Part shown: positions 28,363 through 37,595 of the stretch, piece by piece
Layout: each line of letters begins with the position of its first letter
Numbering within the stretch: position 1 is the first letter of the stretch
Source of the DNA: an uncultured Pelagibacteraceae bacterium
GTDB taxonomy: Bacteria > Pseudomonadota > Alphaproteobacteria > Pelagibacterales > Pelagibacteraceae
Reading direction: 5' to 3'
Assembly: GCA_902597515.1 (NCBI GenBank)
Contig: CACJYB010000003.1
Span: forward strand, 1 to 64,000
Length of the DNA stretch: 64,000 nucleotides
Notes under the pieces: generated by a model
Databases searched by the model: none
Seen by the model: the letters and a program-made list of their open reading frames with translations, nothing else
What the model was told of the DNA's origin: nothing
Position numbers and translations under genes: made by a program

Positions 28363-28917
28363 TTAATTATCTCCTTTTTTAATAAATGGAAAATTCATTT
28401 TTTCTAGTAATGCAAAACTATGCTCTTTATTTATTGCTTTAATAACTATTACTATATCTAAACCTCTAACTTTGTCTGCTCTATCAAAGCTTACTTCTGG
28501 GAAAATTATATGTTCTTTAATTCCAAATGTATAATTACCAAATTTGTCAAAGCCTTTTGGTGACAAACCTCTAAAATCTTTAATTCTTGGTAATGCAATA
28601 TTCACTAACCTATCTAAGAATTCATACATTCTATTTTTTCTTAATGTTACCTTTAAACCAGCATTTGATCCTTTTCTGGTTTTAAAATTTGCTACTGATT
28701 TTTTAAATTTAGTTGTAACTGGTTTTTGTCCAGTGATTTTAGCCATATCTTCTTCGCATGATTTTAAAATCTTCGAATCTGTACCATCTAAACCAAGACC
28801 CATATTTAAAACAACTTTCTCAATTTTAGGAGCCATATAAATATTTTTAAAACCAAACTGATCTTTTAATGCAGGCTGAATTTCTTTATTGAATATTTCT
28901 TTTAATCTTGGTGTCAT
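28363..28917 (-). CDS. rplE: 50S ribosomal protein L5
   Basis: A 184-residue L5, a 5S rRNA-binding protein. KIEKVVLNMGLG, ITGQKPVTTKFKKSVANFKTRKG, YEFLDRLVNIALPRIKDFRGLS and FGIKEHIIFPEV are all family landmarks. One-base overlap with rplX. Confidence 0.98.
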   Translation of the reverse strand: MTPRLKEIFNKEIQPALKDQFGFKNIYMAPKIEKVVLNMGLGLDGTDSKILKSCEEDMAKITGQKPVTTKFKKSVANFKTRKGSNAGLKVTLRKNRMYEFLDRLVNIALPRIKDFRGLSPKGFDKFGNYTFGIKEHIIFPEVSFDRADKVRGLDIVIVIKAINKEHSFALLEKMNFPFIKKGDN

Positions 28918-29162
28918 TATTTTTTAACCTCTTTTTTCTTAGCCGCTTTTTCATCAATTAGTTTTAAGTTAGAAATATGAATAAAGCTTTCTTTTGGAAA
29001 AATTCCACCTTTTTTCTCTTTTGTTGTTTTAACGTGTTTTTTAACCATGTTTATTTCTTTAACTTTAGCTCTGTTATTGACTCTATCAATTTCAATAACT
29101 TCGCCCTCTTTTTTTTTATCTCTGCCAGCTATAACTCTTACTTTCAAACCTTTTTTAATCAT
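28917..29162 (-). CDS. rplX: 50S ribosomal protein L24 (short)
   Basis: An 81-residue L24 with the KOW motif ([24 protein letters not shown]) and [13 protein letters not shown] plus [17 protein letters not shown]. It ends about 20 residues sooner than the usual 100-105: the normal C-terminal strand region after the HISN segment is replaced by a short lysine/alanine tail. No frameshift is visible and both gene junctions overlap by one base, so the short form looks genuine and not an error. Confidence 0.95.
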   Translation of the reverse strand: MIKKGLKVRVIAGRDKKKEGEVIEIDRVNNRAKVKEINMVKKHVKTTKEKKGGIFPKESFIHISNLKLIDEKAAKKKEVKK

Positions 29163-29530
29163 TATAAAACCTCCGGAGCCAAAGAAATAATTTTCATTTG
29201 ACCTCTGCTTCTTAATTCTCTTGTAACTGGTCCAAAAATTCTTGTTCCTACTGGCTCCCCTTTGTCATCAACTAACACAGCAGCATTATTATCAAATCTT
29301 ACTTTAGAACCATCATTTCTATGAATTCCTTTTTTAACCCTTACAACAACAGCTTTGTGAACCGATCCTTTTTTAACTTTTCCCTTAGGTATAGCTTCTT
29401 TAACAGCAATCACAATTGTATCACCAATACTAGCGTATCTTCTTTTTGATCCACCTAGAACTTTAATGCACTCAATTCTTTTTGCACCAGTATTATCAGC
29501 TACTTGTAATTCTGTTTGAACGCCAATCAT
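29162..29530 (-). CDS. rplN: 50S ribosomal protein L14
   Basis: A 122-residue L14: [48 protein letters not shown] and [28 protein letters not shown] are nearly invariant. It has normal length. One-base overlaps with rpsQ and rplX on either side. Confidence 0.98.
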   Translation of the reverse strand: MIGVQTELQVADNTGAKRIECIKVLGGSKRRYASIGDTIVIAVKEAIPKGKVKKGSVHKAVVVRVKKGIHRNDGSKVRFDNNAAVLVDDKGEPVGTRIFGPVTRELRSRGQMKIISLAPEVL

Positions 29531-29766
29531 TACTTTGTATTCTCCATAACTTGAAATTTTTTATTTTTAGAAAAAGGTTTGCTCTCAATAATTGAAACTT
29601 TGTCACCAGTTTTGAACTTATTATTTTCATCATGAGCGTTATAGTTTTTTCTAACTCTGATTACTTTTTTTAGAACTGGGTGAGAATATTTACGTTCTAC
29701 CATAACAGTGACTGTTTTATTTGGTTTATCGCTTATAACTACACCTGTAAGTATTTTTTTAGGCAT
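29530..29766 (-). CDS. rpsQ: 30S ribosomal protein S17
   Basis: A 78-residue S17 (OB fold): [31 protein letters not shown] and the later [18 protein letters not shown] match. It overlaps rpmC by 8 bases, the longest overlap in this part of the operon. Confidence 0.97.
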   Translation of the reverse strand: MPKKILTGVVISDKPNKTVTVMVERKYSHPVLKKVIRVRKNYNAHDENNKFKTGDKVSIIESKPFSKNKKFQVMENTK

Positions 29767-29950
29767 TTGCTTTTCCTTTTAAAATTGTTTTTAATCTTGC
29801 TATTGTTTTTCTAGTTTCCCCAATTTTAGCTGGGTTTGTTACTTGTGAATTCATTTTTTGAAATCTGAAATTAAAAAGATCTTTTTTAAGCTTATCTATG
29901 TTCTTCACAATTTCGTCCTTTGATAATTTTTTAATTTCTTGTTTTTTCAT
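29759..29950 (-). CDS. rpmC: 50S ribosomal protein L29
   Basis: A 63-residue L29, two long helices: [23 protein letters not shown] and the ending [14 protein letters not shown]. It lies at the peptide-exit side of the 50S subunit. Its stop overlaps rpsQ by 8 bases and its ATG overlaps the rplP stop by one. Confidence 0.96.
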   Translation of the reverse strand: MKKQEIKKLSKDEIVKNIDKLKKDLFNFRFQKMNSQVTNPAKIGETRKTIARLKTILKGKANA

Positions 29951-30360
29951 TATGCGAATCTCTTAATTGTTTTAGTCTTAATAGGTAATTTTGCTGATGC
30001 TTTGTATAAAGCTTCTTTTGCAATTTGTTCAGAAACACCATCAACTTCAAATAATATTCTTCCAGGTTTTACTCTGCATGCAAAGTACTCAGGTGAACCC
30101 TTTCCTTTACCCATTCTAACTTCAATTGGTTTTTTTGAAACTGGTATATTTGGAAATATTCTTGTCCAAACTCTTCCTTGTCTTTTCATATGTCTTGTTA
30201 AAGCAACTCTTGCAGCTTCAATTTGTTTTCCAGTAACTCTTTCAGGCTGTAAAGCTTTTAATGCGTAAGCACCATAATTAATAGTACTTGCTCTAGTAGC
30301 GTTACCATGAATTCTACCTTTATGTGCTTTTCTCCACTTTGTTCTTACTGGTTGAAGCAT
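29950..30360 (-). CDS. rplP: 50S ribosomal protein L16
   Basis: A 136-residue L16: [46 protein letters not shown] and [24 protein letters not shown] are strongly conserved. The Arg that is hydroxylated in some bacteria (PERVTG) is present. Joined by one-base overlaps to rpsC and rpmC. Confidence 0.98.
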   Translation of the reverse strand: MLQPVRTKWRKAHKGRIHGNATRASTINYGAYALKALQPERVTGKQIEAARVALTRHMKRQGRVWTRIFPNIPVSKKPIEVRMGKGKGSPEYFACRVKPGRILFEVDGVSEQIAKEALYKASAKLPIKTKTIKRFA

Positions 30361-31040
30361 TATTGTTTACCTTCCTTTGGTGTTACCTTGTTTGTCTCTT
30401 GGCTAAATTCTCTAGCAAAAACTTCACCTTTATAAATCCAAACTTTAATACCAATAATTCCATATGTCGTAAGAGCCTCTGCCTCTGCATAATCTATATC
30501 AGCTCTTAAAGTATGTGATGGTATGCTTCCATCTCTTAACCACTCAGTTCTAGCTATTTCATTTCCACCAAGTCTTCCACTCACAGAAACTTTAATACCT
30601 TTTGCTCCGAGTCTAATACATGATTGCATTGCTCTTTTCATAGCTCTTCTATAAGAAATTCTTTTAACAAGCTGCTGAGCTATGTTTTCAGCTACTAAAT
30701 AAGCATTAGTTTCAGGTTTTTTAACTTCTTTAATATTTAGATTAACTTCATTTGTTGTGAATTTTGAAAGATTGTTTTTAATTTTGTCTATATCACTTCC
30801 TTTTTTTCCAATAACAAATCCAGGTCTAGAAGTATAGATTGTAACATAACATTTATTAGATGTTCTTTCGATCATTACCTTGGATACACCAGAGTTAATT
30901 ACATTTTTCTTGATATATTCTCTAATTTTAAAATCCTCGATTAGATAATTTCCAAAATCTTTTTTCTTAGCATACCATACAGAGTCCCATCCTCTGTTGA
31001 CACCTAATCTAAAACCTACAGGATTAACTTTTTGCCCCAT
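30360..31040 (-). CDS. rpsC: 30S ribosomal protein S3
   Basis: A 226-residue S3: [20 protein letters not shown], the KH-domain loop [16 protein letters not shown], and [16 protein letters not shown]-like segment (here [17 protein letters not shown]). It helps form the mRNA entry tunnel. It overlaps rplV by 17 bases, so the start of rpsC is read inside the end of rplV. Confidence 0.98.
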   Translation of the reverse strand: MGQKVNPVGFRLGVNRGWDSVWYAKKKDFGNYLIEDFKIREYIKKNVINSGVSKVMIERTSNKCYVTIYTSRPGFVIGKKGSDIDKIKNNLSKFTTNEVNLNIKEVKKPETNAYLVAENIAQQLVKRISYRRAMKRAMQSCIRLGAKGIKVSVSGRLGGNEIARTEWLRDGSIPSHTLRADIDYAEAEALTTYGIIGIKVWIYKGEVFAREFSQETNKVTPKEGKQ

Positions 31041-31422
31041 GCTTCTCCATTTGTTTTGCTTCTGATAATATTATTGTAACAGTTGACCAAGGTTTTAATA
31101 TTGGTGCCGCTCTTCCTTTGGCTCTTGGTCTAAATCTTTTCATAACTATTTTTTTTCCACAATATGCCTCTTTAACTATTAATTTATCAATATCGTATTG
31201 AAAATTATTTTCAGCATTAGCTACGGCTGAACTAATAGTTTTTCTAACATCTCTAGTAACTCTCTTTTCTGAAAACTGTAAATCTCTAATAGCAACATCA
31301 ACTTTTTTGCCAACAATGCTTTTTAGTATTGGATTTAGCTTTCTGACACTTGATCTAATACCGTTGTTAACAGACTTTACTGTTTTATCGTTAGATTTAT
31401 CTATTTTCTTTTTCTTGCCCAT
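31024..31422 (-). CDS. rplV: 50S ribosomal protein L22
   Basis: A 132-residue L22 with a lysine-rich N-terminal extension (about 20 residues). [26 protein letters not shown] and the tunnel-loop region [25 protein letters not shown] are typical; the loop lines the exit tunnel where macrolides bind. 17-base overlap with rpsC downstream and a 2-base gap to rpsS. Confidence 0.97.
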   Translation of the reverse strand: MGKKKKIDKSNDKTVKSVNNGIRSSVRKLNPILKSIVGKKVDVAIRDLQFSEKRVTRDVRKTISSAVANAENNFQYDIDKLIVKEAYCGKKIVMKRFRPRAKGRAAPILKPWSTVTIILSEAKQMEKHGAKS

Positions 31423-31424
31423 AA

Positions 31425-31721
31425 TTATTTCTTCTCTGCTGTTGCTGGTTTAGCTTTTTTATCAGCTGGTGTATGACCAAAGAACGTTCTAGTTGGTGCA
31501 AACTCACCTAGTTTATGTCCAACCATATCTTCTGAAACAGTTATTGGTATAAATTTTTTACCATTATATATTTGGAAACTGACCCCTACAAAGTCAGGTA
31601 AAATTGTAGATTTTCTTGACCAAGTTTTAATAGGAATTTTTTTTGGATCGTCTTTATACTTATCTACTTTTTTCATTAAGCTTTCTTCTACAAACGGTCC
31701 TTTCCAAACTGCTCTAGCCAT
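31425..31721 (-). CDS. rpsS: 30S ribosomal protein S19
   Basis: A 98-residue S19: [36 protein letters not shown] and [18 protein letters not shown] are diagnostic. It sits in the 30S head next to S13. One-base overlap with rplB. Confidence 0.98.
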   Translation of the reverse strand: MARAVWKGPFVEESLMKKVDKYKDDPKKIPIKTWSRKSTILPDFVGVSFQIYNGKKFIPITVSEDMVGHKLGEFAPTRTFFGHTPADKKAKPATAEKK

Positions 31722-32560
31722 TACTTAGTATCCTTTCTCTTATTTCTTCTCTTAACTATAAATTTATCTGTTCTCTTATTATCTCGAGTTTTTAAACCTT
31801 TAGCAGATTGTCCTGAAGGTGAAACTGGATGTCTTCCTCCAGCAGATTTTCCTTCACCACCTCCATGTGGGTGATCAACTGGGTTTTTAACAACACCCCT
31901 AGTATGAGGTCTTCTACCCAACCATCTTGATCTACCTGCTTTTCCAATTTTAATATTTTTTTGATCTGGATTACTTAAAATTCCAATTGTGGCTAAAGCT
32001 CTTGAATCTATTTTTCTCACTTCACCTGAGGCTAATTTTATTAAGCTATAGTTTCCATCTAGACCACTAATAGTTACTGATGAACCAGCTGCTCTAGCAA
32101 TTTTTCCGCCACCGCCTGGCTGTATCTCAACATTATGTATATTAATACCCACTGGAATATCTTGCAATGGCATACAATTACCTACTTTAATTTCTTTTTT
32201 AGAACCGCTTTCAACTTTATCTCCAATTTTAATTTTTTGTGGTGCTAAGAAATATGAGTGAGTACCATCATCAAATTTAACCAGCATTATGTAACATGAT
32301 CTATTTGGATCATATTCAATTCTTTCAACCGTGGCTTCCATGTCGAACTTTTTTCGGTAAAAATCCACATGTCTGTACATTTTTTTATGCCCACCTGCTC
32401 TATTAATAGAGGTAATATGACCATTGTTATTTCTACCTTTCATGGCATTTTTTGGAGAGACTAATGACTTAAATGGTTTACCTTTCCATAAACCAGATCT
32501 ATCAACTAAAATAGTGCCTCTTGTAGATTTTGTGTATGGTTTAAAAGTTTTTAATGCCAT
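31721..32560 (-). CDS. rplB: 50S ribosomal protein L2
   Basis: A 279-residue L2, needed for subunit joining and peptidyl transfer. [40 protein letters not shown] and the near-invariant [19 protein letters not shown], which includes the key His, are all present. It has normal length. The gap to rplW is 3 bases. Confidence 0.98.
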   Translation of the reverse strand: MALKTFKPYTKSTRGTILVDRSGLWKGKPFKSLVSPKNAMKGRNNNGHITSINRAGGHKKMYRHVDFYRKKFDMEATVERIEYDPNRSCYIMLVKFDDGTHSYFLAPQKIKIGDKVESGSKKEIKVGNCMPLQDIPVGINIHNVEIQPGGGGKIARAAGSSVTISGLDGNYSLIKLASGEVRKIDSRALATIGILSNPDQKNIKIGKAGRSRWLGRRPHTRGVVKNPVDHPHGGGEGKSAGGRHPVSPSGQSAKGLKTRDNKRTDKFIVKRRNKRKDTK

Positions 32561-32563
32561 TTA

Positions 32564-32857
32564 TTAAATTCCTGTTGTTAGATCAATACTTTGACCTTTT
32601 TTTAAAGTTATTATTGCTTTTTTATAACCAGATACTTTTACTTTTCTACCTCTGGTAACTTTTGTTCTGTTTTGTTTGTTTATAATATTTATCTTAGTCA
32701 CATTAACTTTAAATATTTTTTCAATATTCTTTTTTAAGTTTTTCTTATTTGCACCATCTGGAACTTTAAATACAATTTTATTTAGTTCAGACAAGTTAGT
32801 TGATTTTTCAGTGACAACTGGCGAAAGAATTTTGTCGTATAAATGAATTTTTTCCAT
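32564..32857 (-). CDS. rplW: 50S ribosomal protein L23
   Basis: A 97-residue L23, the exit-site docking protein for SRP and trigger factor. LSPVVTEKSTNLSELNKIVFKV and KVNVTKINIINKQNRTKVTRGRK match the family. Placed between rplD and rplB as usual. Confidence 0.97.
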   Translation of the reverse strand: MEKIHLYDKILSPVVTEKSTNLSELNKIVFKVPDGANKKNLKKNIEKIFKVNVTKINIINKQNRTKVTRGRKVKVSGYKKAIITLKKGQSIDLTTGI

Positions 32858-32858
32858 A

Positions 32859-33482
32859 TTATAAATATCTCTTTTCTAATTCTTTTACAGAGCTTTCTGT
32901 GAAAACTACTTTTTTGAATTTAATAATGTCATAAGCGCTAAAATGATTTACATCTGTAACTTTAACATTTGGAATATTTCTTACTGATTTTTCAATTTTT
33001 TCTTTTGAATTTTTGTCTAAAATTATTAATGAATTTGTAATTTCAAGTTTATTAATAATTGAATTCATCTCTTTAGTTTTTTTAATTTCAGAACTAAAGT
33101 CATTTAAGATTAATAAGTTTTTATTATTATTTTTTTCTGTAATTAGTGAAGCTACGCTTTGTTTTTTCTCAGATTTGTTTAGTTTTCTTTTTTTATAAGC
33201 CAATTCACCTTTTGGTCCGTGAGCAATACCACCACCAACAAATATAGGAGCTTTTCTACTAGCATGCCTTGCACCACCAGTTCCTTTTTGAGCATATATT
33301 TTTGAAGTTGGTCCTTTTACCTCATTTTGTTGTTTAGTTTTGGCATGTCTTCCTTTGTAATTAGCATTCGTTTTATATAGAACAGCGCTAACTAATTTAT
33401 GGTTAATTTTAGCAGAAAAAATCTTATCCAAAACTTCAATACTATCTTTTTTCCCATCAATGCTAATTTTATCTAATTTCAT
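32859..33482 (-). CDS. rplD: 50S ribosomal protein L4
   Basis: A 207-residue L4: RHAKTKQQNEVKGPTSKIYAQKGTGGARHASRKAPIFVGGGIAHGPK is the long tunnel loop, and VTDVNHFSAYDIIKFKKVVFTESSVK the C-terminus. In E. coli L4 also regulates its own operon; nothing here shows that this holds. One-base overlap with rplC. Confidence 0.97.
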   Translation of the reverse strand: MKLDKISIDGKKDSIEVLDKIFSAKINHKLVSAVLYKTNANYKGRHAKTKQQNEVKGPTSKIYAQKGTGGARHASRKAPIFVGGGIAHGPKGELAYKKRKLNKSEKKQSVASLITEKNNNKNLLILNDFSSEIKKTKEMNSIINKLEITNSLIILDKNSKEKIEKSVRNIPNVKVTDVNHFSAYDIIKFKKVVFTESSVKELEKRYL

Positions 33483-34192
33483 TATTTTTTCTTTTTCTCA
33501 GGTGTCTTTTTAGCCTCTTCAGCAGCTGCTTGCTTCTCACCAATTGTCATTTTGCTTATATTTTTTACTGATTTTTTAACCATTACTTCAGAATTTTTTG
33601 AACCAGGTATTGATCCTTTTAAGTAAAGAAGTTCGTTTTCTAAGTCAGTTTTTATTATTTCAATATTTTGCATTGTTCTTAGCTTGTCACCCATATGACC
33701 AGCCATTTTTTTTCCTTTAAAAACTTTTCCTGGATCTTGACTATGTCCTGTTGAACCATGTGCTCTGTGAGATATAGAAACACCATGACTGGCTCTTAAA
33801 CCACCAAAATTATGTCTCTTCATAGCACCTGCAAAACCTTTACCAATTGTTTTTGATCTTGTGTCTACAAATTTAATGTCTTTGAATATTTCTAAACCAA
33901 ACTCGTTTCCTTCTTTGTAAACAGATGTGTCGTTTACTCTAAATTCTTTTAATTTTTTCTTAGCTTCAGTATTTTTTTTAGCAAAAACACCTTTCATAGC
34001 TTTTGTTAATTTTGAATTTTTAATTTTCCCATATCCAAGCTGAACAGCCTTGTACCCTCTTTTTTCTTCTTCAATAACCTGAATAACTCTAGCTTTTTCA
34101 ACCTTAAGCACAGTCACAGGAACTAATTGACCAGATTTATAGAATTCTCTCGTCATACCTATTTTTTTTCCTAATAAAGCTATCTCACTCAT
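33482..34192 (-). CDS. rplC: 50S ribosomal protein L3
   Basis: A 236-residue L3: LLGKKIGMTREFYKSGQLVPVTVLK, and the loop HNFGGLRASHGVSISHRAHGSTGHSQDPGKVFKGKKMAGHMG, which reaches the peptidyl transferase centre. The Lys-rich C-terminal tail (about 25 residues) is an extension seen in alphaproteobacteria. Two-base gap to rpsJ. Confidence 0.98.
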   Translation of the reverse strand: MSEIALLGKKIGMTREFYKSGQLVPVTVLKVEKARVIQVIEEEKRGYKAVQLGYGKIKNSKLTKAMKGVFAKKNTEAKKKLKEFRVNDTSVYKEGNEFGLEIFKDIKFVDTRSKTIGKGFAGAMKRHNFGGLRASHGVSISHRAHGSTGHSQDPGKVFKGKKMAGHMGDKLRTMQNIEIIKTDLENELLYLKGSIPGSKNSEVMVKKSVKNISKMTIGEKQAAAEEAKKTPEKKKK

Positions 34193-34194
34193 AA

Positions 34195-34503
34195 TTAAAT
34201 TTTTATCTCCACATCTACACCAGAAGCTAAATCAAGTTTCATTAATGCTTCTACAGTTTGTGGTGTTGGTTCAATTATATCTATTAATCTTTTGTGTGTT
34301 CTTGATTCAAATTGTTCTCTACTTTTCTTGTCTATATGAGGTGATCTTAATACAGTGTATCTTTCAATTCTTGTAGGTAGTGGAATAGGACCTTTAATTG
34401 TAGCTCCAGTTCTTTTTACTGTGTTAACAATTTCCTCTGTAGAAGCATCTAGTACTTTATTATCGTACGCTCTTAGTTTTATCCTTATGTTTTGTTTTTC
34501 CAT
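34195..34503 (-). CDS. rpsJ: 30S ribosomal protein S10 (NusE)
   Basis: A 102-residue S10, which also works with NusG in transcription antitermination. [45 protein letters not shown] and the HKRLIDI region are conserved. Its ATG overlaps the fusA stop by one base, so no tuf lies between fusA and rpsJ as it does in many bacteria. Confidence 0.98.
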   Translation of the reverse strand: MEKQNIRIKLRAYDNKVLDASTEEIVNTVKRTGATIKGPIPLPTRIERYTVLRSPHIDKKSREQFESRTHKRLIDIIEPTPQTVEALMKLDLASGVDVEIKI

Positions 34504-36581
34504 TATCCCGCTACCTTTTTAGTTACTTCGTCTTGAACGTTTTGAGGAACTTTAGAATAATGATCAAAGAACATTGAATATTGCGCTCTTCCTTGTGACA
34601 TTGATCTAAGATTATTGATATAACCAAACATATTGGCTAGAGGAACCATAGCTGTAATCACAGTTGCATTTCCTCTTTGTTCTTGAGTACTAATTTGACC
34701 TCTTCTACTATTTAAATCACCAATAACATCTCCCATATAATCTTCAGGAGTAACAACTTCTACTCTCATTATTGGTTCTAGAAGTTTTAAACCACCTTGA
34801 GTACAAGCTTCTTTAAAACACGCTCTACTTGCAAGTTCAAAAGCTAAAACGCTTGAGTCAACATCATGATGTAAACCATCAACAATAGTTACTTTATAAT
34901 CGATCATTGGGAAACCTGCCAAAATTCCACTATCAGAGACAGTTTCAATACCTTTTTCAACACCAGGAATAAATTCTTTTGGAATAGCTCCACCTTTAAT
35001 AGCACTTTCAACTTCTCTTCCTTTTCCTGGTTCTTGAGGTTCAACAAATAATTTTACTTTAGCAAACTGACCAGCGCCACCACTTTGTTTTTTATGTATG
35101 TATTCATACTCAGCAGATTTTTCTATGGTCTCTCTGTAAGCAACTTGTGGAGCACCTACGTTTGCTTCAACTTTAAATTCTCTTTTCATTCGATCAACAA
35201 TAATATCTAAGTGAAGTTCACCCATACCTTTAATAATTGTTTGACCTGACTCTTCATCAGAAGAAACTCTAAATGATGGATCCTCTTTAGCTAATCTTGC
35301 TAATGCTTCACCCATTTTTTCTTGATCACCTTTTGTTTTTGGCTCTACAGCAATTTCAATTACTGGCTCTGGGAATTCCATTGGCTCTAACAACACTGGA
35401 TTTTCTTTGTCACATAAAGTGTGACCAGTCATAGTATTTTTTAATCCTGCTAGTGAAACAATATCGCCTGCATTAGCTTCCTTAATGTCTTCTCTTGAAT
35501 TAGCATGCATTAAAAGCATACGACCAACTCTTTCTTCCTTATCAGATGAAGAGTTGTATACAGCTGTTCCAGACTTAATTGTACCAGAATAAATTCTAAC
35601 AAATGTTAAAGAACCAACAAAAGGATCGTTTGCAACTTTAAATGCTAAACCAGAAAAAGATGAACCATCATCAAATTTCATCTCTATTTCATCTTCTGAT
35701 CCAACTTTTGTTCCTTTAATTGAACCTATATCAACTGGACTTGGTAAGTAGTTCACAACTGCATCTAGTAAAGGTTGAACACCTTTATTTTTAAAGGCAG
35801 ATCCAGTTAAAACTGGAACAAAACTAAAATTCAATGTTCCTTTTCTTATGCATTTAACCAAATCTTCTTCTTTAATTTCGTCTCCATTTAAGTAAGATTC
35901 CATTAATTTTTCATCTTGTTCTACAGCAGTTTCGATTAATTCTGTTCTGTACTTTTCGGTTATTTCTTTAAGATCATCAGGAATATCTTTGTATTCCCAC
36001 TCTGCACCTAAAGCCTCATTTTTCCAAACCTGAGCTTTCATTTTAACTAAATCAACAACTCCAGTTAAAGAGGCTTCAATTCCAATAGGAACTTGTAATA
36101 CTAATGGCTTAGCACCTAATCTATCTTTAATCATATCTACACATCTAAAGAAATCAGCACCTGTTCTGTCTAATTTGTTTACAAAACAAATTCTTGGTAC
36201 TTTATACTTATCGGCTTGTCTCCATACAGTTTCGGATTGTGGTTCTACACCTGCTACACCATCAAAAACAGCTACTGCACCATCTAAAACTTTTAAAGAT
36301 CTCTCTACTTCTATAGTAAAGTCTACGTGACCTGGAGTATCTATAATGTTAACTCTGTGATCATTCCAAAAACAAGTAGTTGCTGCAGAAGTAATTGTAA
36401 TACCTCTTTCTTGTTCTTGCTCCATCCAATCCATGGTTGCTGCACCATCGTGTACTTCACCTATTTTATGACTTTTACCTGTGTAATATAAAATTCTTTC
36501 TGTAGTAGTTGTTTTACCAGCATCTATATGGGCCATGATCCCAATGTTTCTGTATTTATCTAATGTATGAGTTCTAGCCAT
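34503..36581 (-). CDS. fusA: Translation elongation factor G
   Basis: A 692-residue EF-G that drives ribosome translocation. The G1 loop [22 protein letters not shown], the G2 [14 protein letters not shown]3 [21 protein letters not shown] and G4 [10 protein letters not shown] are present. Domain IV shows [23 protein letters not shown] and the C-terminus [20 protein letters not shown]. It has normal length and a single copy in the window. Six bases separate it from rpsG. Confidence 0.98.
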   Translation of the reverse strand: MARTHTLDKYRNIGIMAHIDAGKTTTTERILYYTGKSHKIGEVHDGAATMDWMEQEQERGITITSAATTCFWNDHRVNIIDTPGHVDFTIEVERSLKVLDGAVAVFDGVAGVEPQSETVWRQADKYKVPRICFVNKLDRTGADFFRCVDMIKDRLGAKPLVLQVPIGIEASLTGVVDLVKMKAQVWKNEALGAEWEYKDIPDDLKEITEKYRTELIETAVEQDEKLMESYLNGDEIKEEDLVKCIRKGTLNFSFVPVLTGSAFKNKGVQPLLDAVVNYLPSPVDIGSIKGTKVGSEDEIEMKFDDGSSFSGLAFKVANDPFVGSLTFVRIYSGTIKSGTAVYNSSSDKEERVGRMLLMHANSREDIKEANAGDIVSLAGLKNTMTGHTLCDKENPVLLEPMEFPEPVIEIAVEPKTKGDQEKMGEALARLAKEDPSFRVSSDEESGQTIIKGMGELHLDIIVDRMKREFKVEANVGAPQVAYRETIEKSAEYEYIHKKQSGGAGQFAKVKLFVEPQEPGKGREVESAIKGGAIPKEFIPGVEKGIETVSDSGILAGFPMIDYKVTIVDGLHHDVDSSVLAFELASRACFKEACTQGGLKLLEPIMRVEVVTPEDYMGDVIGDLNSRRGQISTQEQRGNATVITAMVPLANMFGYINNLRSMSQGRAQYSMFFDHYSKVPQNVQDEVTKKVAG

Positions 36582-36587
36582 ATCTTA

Positions 36588-37058
36588 TTACCACCTAAAA
36601 TGAGCAAAGGCCTTATTGGACTCCGCCATTTTGTGTACATCCTCTCTTTTTTTAACAGCAGCACCTTTTTTTTCATAAGCATCATAAAGCTCATTAAAAA
36701 TTTTATCTGCCATGTGTTTATCTTTTCTTTTTCTTGCTGACTCAACTAACCATCTAATAGCTAAAGCTTGTGCTCTTTTACTTTTTACCTCAACAGGAAC
36801 TTGATAAGTTGCACCACCAACTCTTCTAGATCTAACTTCTACAGTTGGTTTGATGTTATTAATTGCTTCATTGAAAATATTAATCGGTTCATCTTTAGTT
36901 TTTGTTTTAATTTTATCTATAGCGTCATAAACTATTTTGGCAGCAATACCTCTTTTACCATCATACATGATATTGTTGATTAATTTAGGAATAATAGTTG
37001 ATTTGAATTTTGGATCTGGAACTACATTTTTTTTAGGTTGAGTTTTTTTTCTAGACAT
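36588..37058 (-). CDS. rpsG: 30S ribosomal protein S7
   Basis: A 156-residue S7, the protein that nucleates assembly of the 30S head. FKSTIIPKLINNIMYDGKRGIAAKIVYDA, VEVRSRRVGGATYQVPVEV and the LAIRWLVESARKRKDKHMADKI region are conserved. Its ATG overlaps the rpsL stop by one base; fusA follows. Confidence 0.98.
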   Translation of the reverse strand: MSRKKTQPKKNVVPDPKFKSTIIPKLINNIMYDGKRGIAAKIVYDAIDKIKTKTKDEPINIFNEAINNIKPTVEVRSRRVGGATYQVPVEVKSKRAQALAIRWLVESARKRKDKHMADKIFNELYDAYEKKGAAVKKREDVHKMAESNKAFAHFRW

Positions 37059-37429
37059 TATTTACCTTTTTTTGTTCCGTATAAAGATCTTCTTTGTTTT
37101 CTATTTGCAACGCCCTGAGTATCTAGATTACCTCTTAGAATATGATAACGAACACCTGGTAAATCTTTTACCCTACCACCTCTAATCAATACTACCGAGT
37201 GTTCTTGAAGGTTATGACCTTCACCAGGAATATAAGCTGTAACTTCAAATCCATTTGACAATCTCACTCTAGCAACTTTTCTTAATGCAGAGTTTGGTTT
37301 TTTAGGTGTTGTTGTATAAACTTTTACACAAACGCCTCTCTTTAAAGGTTGTTTTTGTAAAGCAGGAACTTTGTTCCTTGCCGCTGGTTTAACCCTTTTT
37401 TTTCTTAACAACTGATTAATAGTTGGCAT
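37058..37429 (-). CDS. rpsL: 30S ribosomal protein S12
   Basis: A 123-residue S12, which controls decoding accuracy. [31 protein letters not shown] and [17 protein letters not shown] are conserved; the two lysines where streptomycin-resistance changes occur in other species (in TPKKPNS and GRVKDLPG) are both wild type. It is the first gene after the largest gap inside the block (166 bases after rpoC), which probably holds its own promoter and leader. Confidence 0.98.
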   Translation of the reverse strand: MPTINQLLRKKRVKPAARNKVPALQKQPLKRGVCVKVYTTTPKKPNSALRKVARVRLSNGFEVTAYIPGEGHNLQEHSVVLIRGGRVKDLPGVRYHILRGNLDTQGVANRKQRRSLYGTKKGK

Positions 37430-37463
37430 AAATTTTTAAAATTAATTAATTTATTTTTAGATG

Positions 37464-37485
37464 AAAATAACTGACAGGTTATTTT
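37464..37485 (-). promoter_or_regulatory. Perfect hairpin in the rpsL leader
   Basis: An inverted repeat with 8-base arms, AAAATAAC (37464-37471) and GTTATTTT (37478-37485), around the six bases TGACAG. It lies 35 bases before the rpsL start in the rpoC-rpsL spacer. It may act as an attenuator or mRNA stabiliser. With an AT-rich stem this could occur by chance, so the role is unproven. Confidence 0.4.
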
Positions 37486-37537
37486 GTGGCAGCGTTTAGT
37501 ACCGTTAGAAGCACTACATTCCAACCAAAAACATCGC

Positions 37538-37566
37538 CAAATTACTTATTAATAGCCCTTTGTCAA
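37538..37566 (-). promoter_or_regulatory. Possible promoter for the str operon (rpsL-rpsG-fusA)
   Basis: A consensus -35 box TTGACA lies at 37561-37566 on the minus strand, 30 bases after the rpoC stop. The best -10 at 16-17 bases spacing is weak (TAATTT or AATTTG, near 37538-37544). The perfect -35 and the 166-base spacer make a promoter likely, but the exact -10 is uncertain. Confidence 0.35.
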
Positions 37567-37595
37567 ACTAAAACTGCAATTTTTAGGCGATTTTT

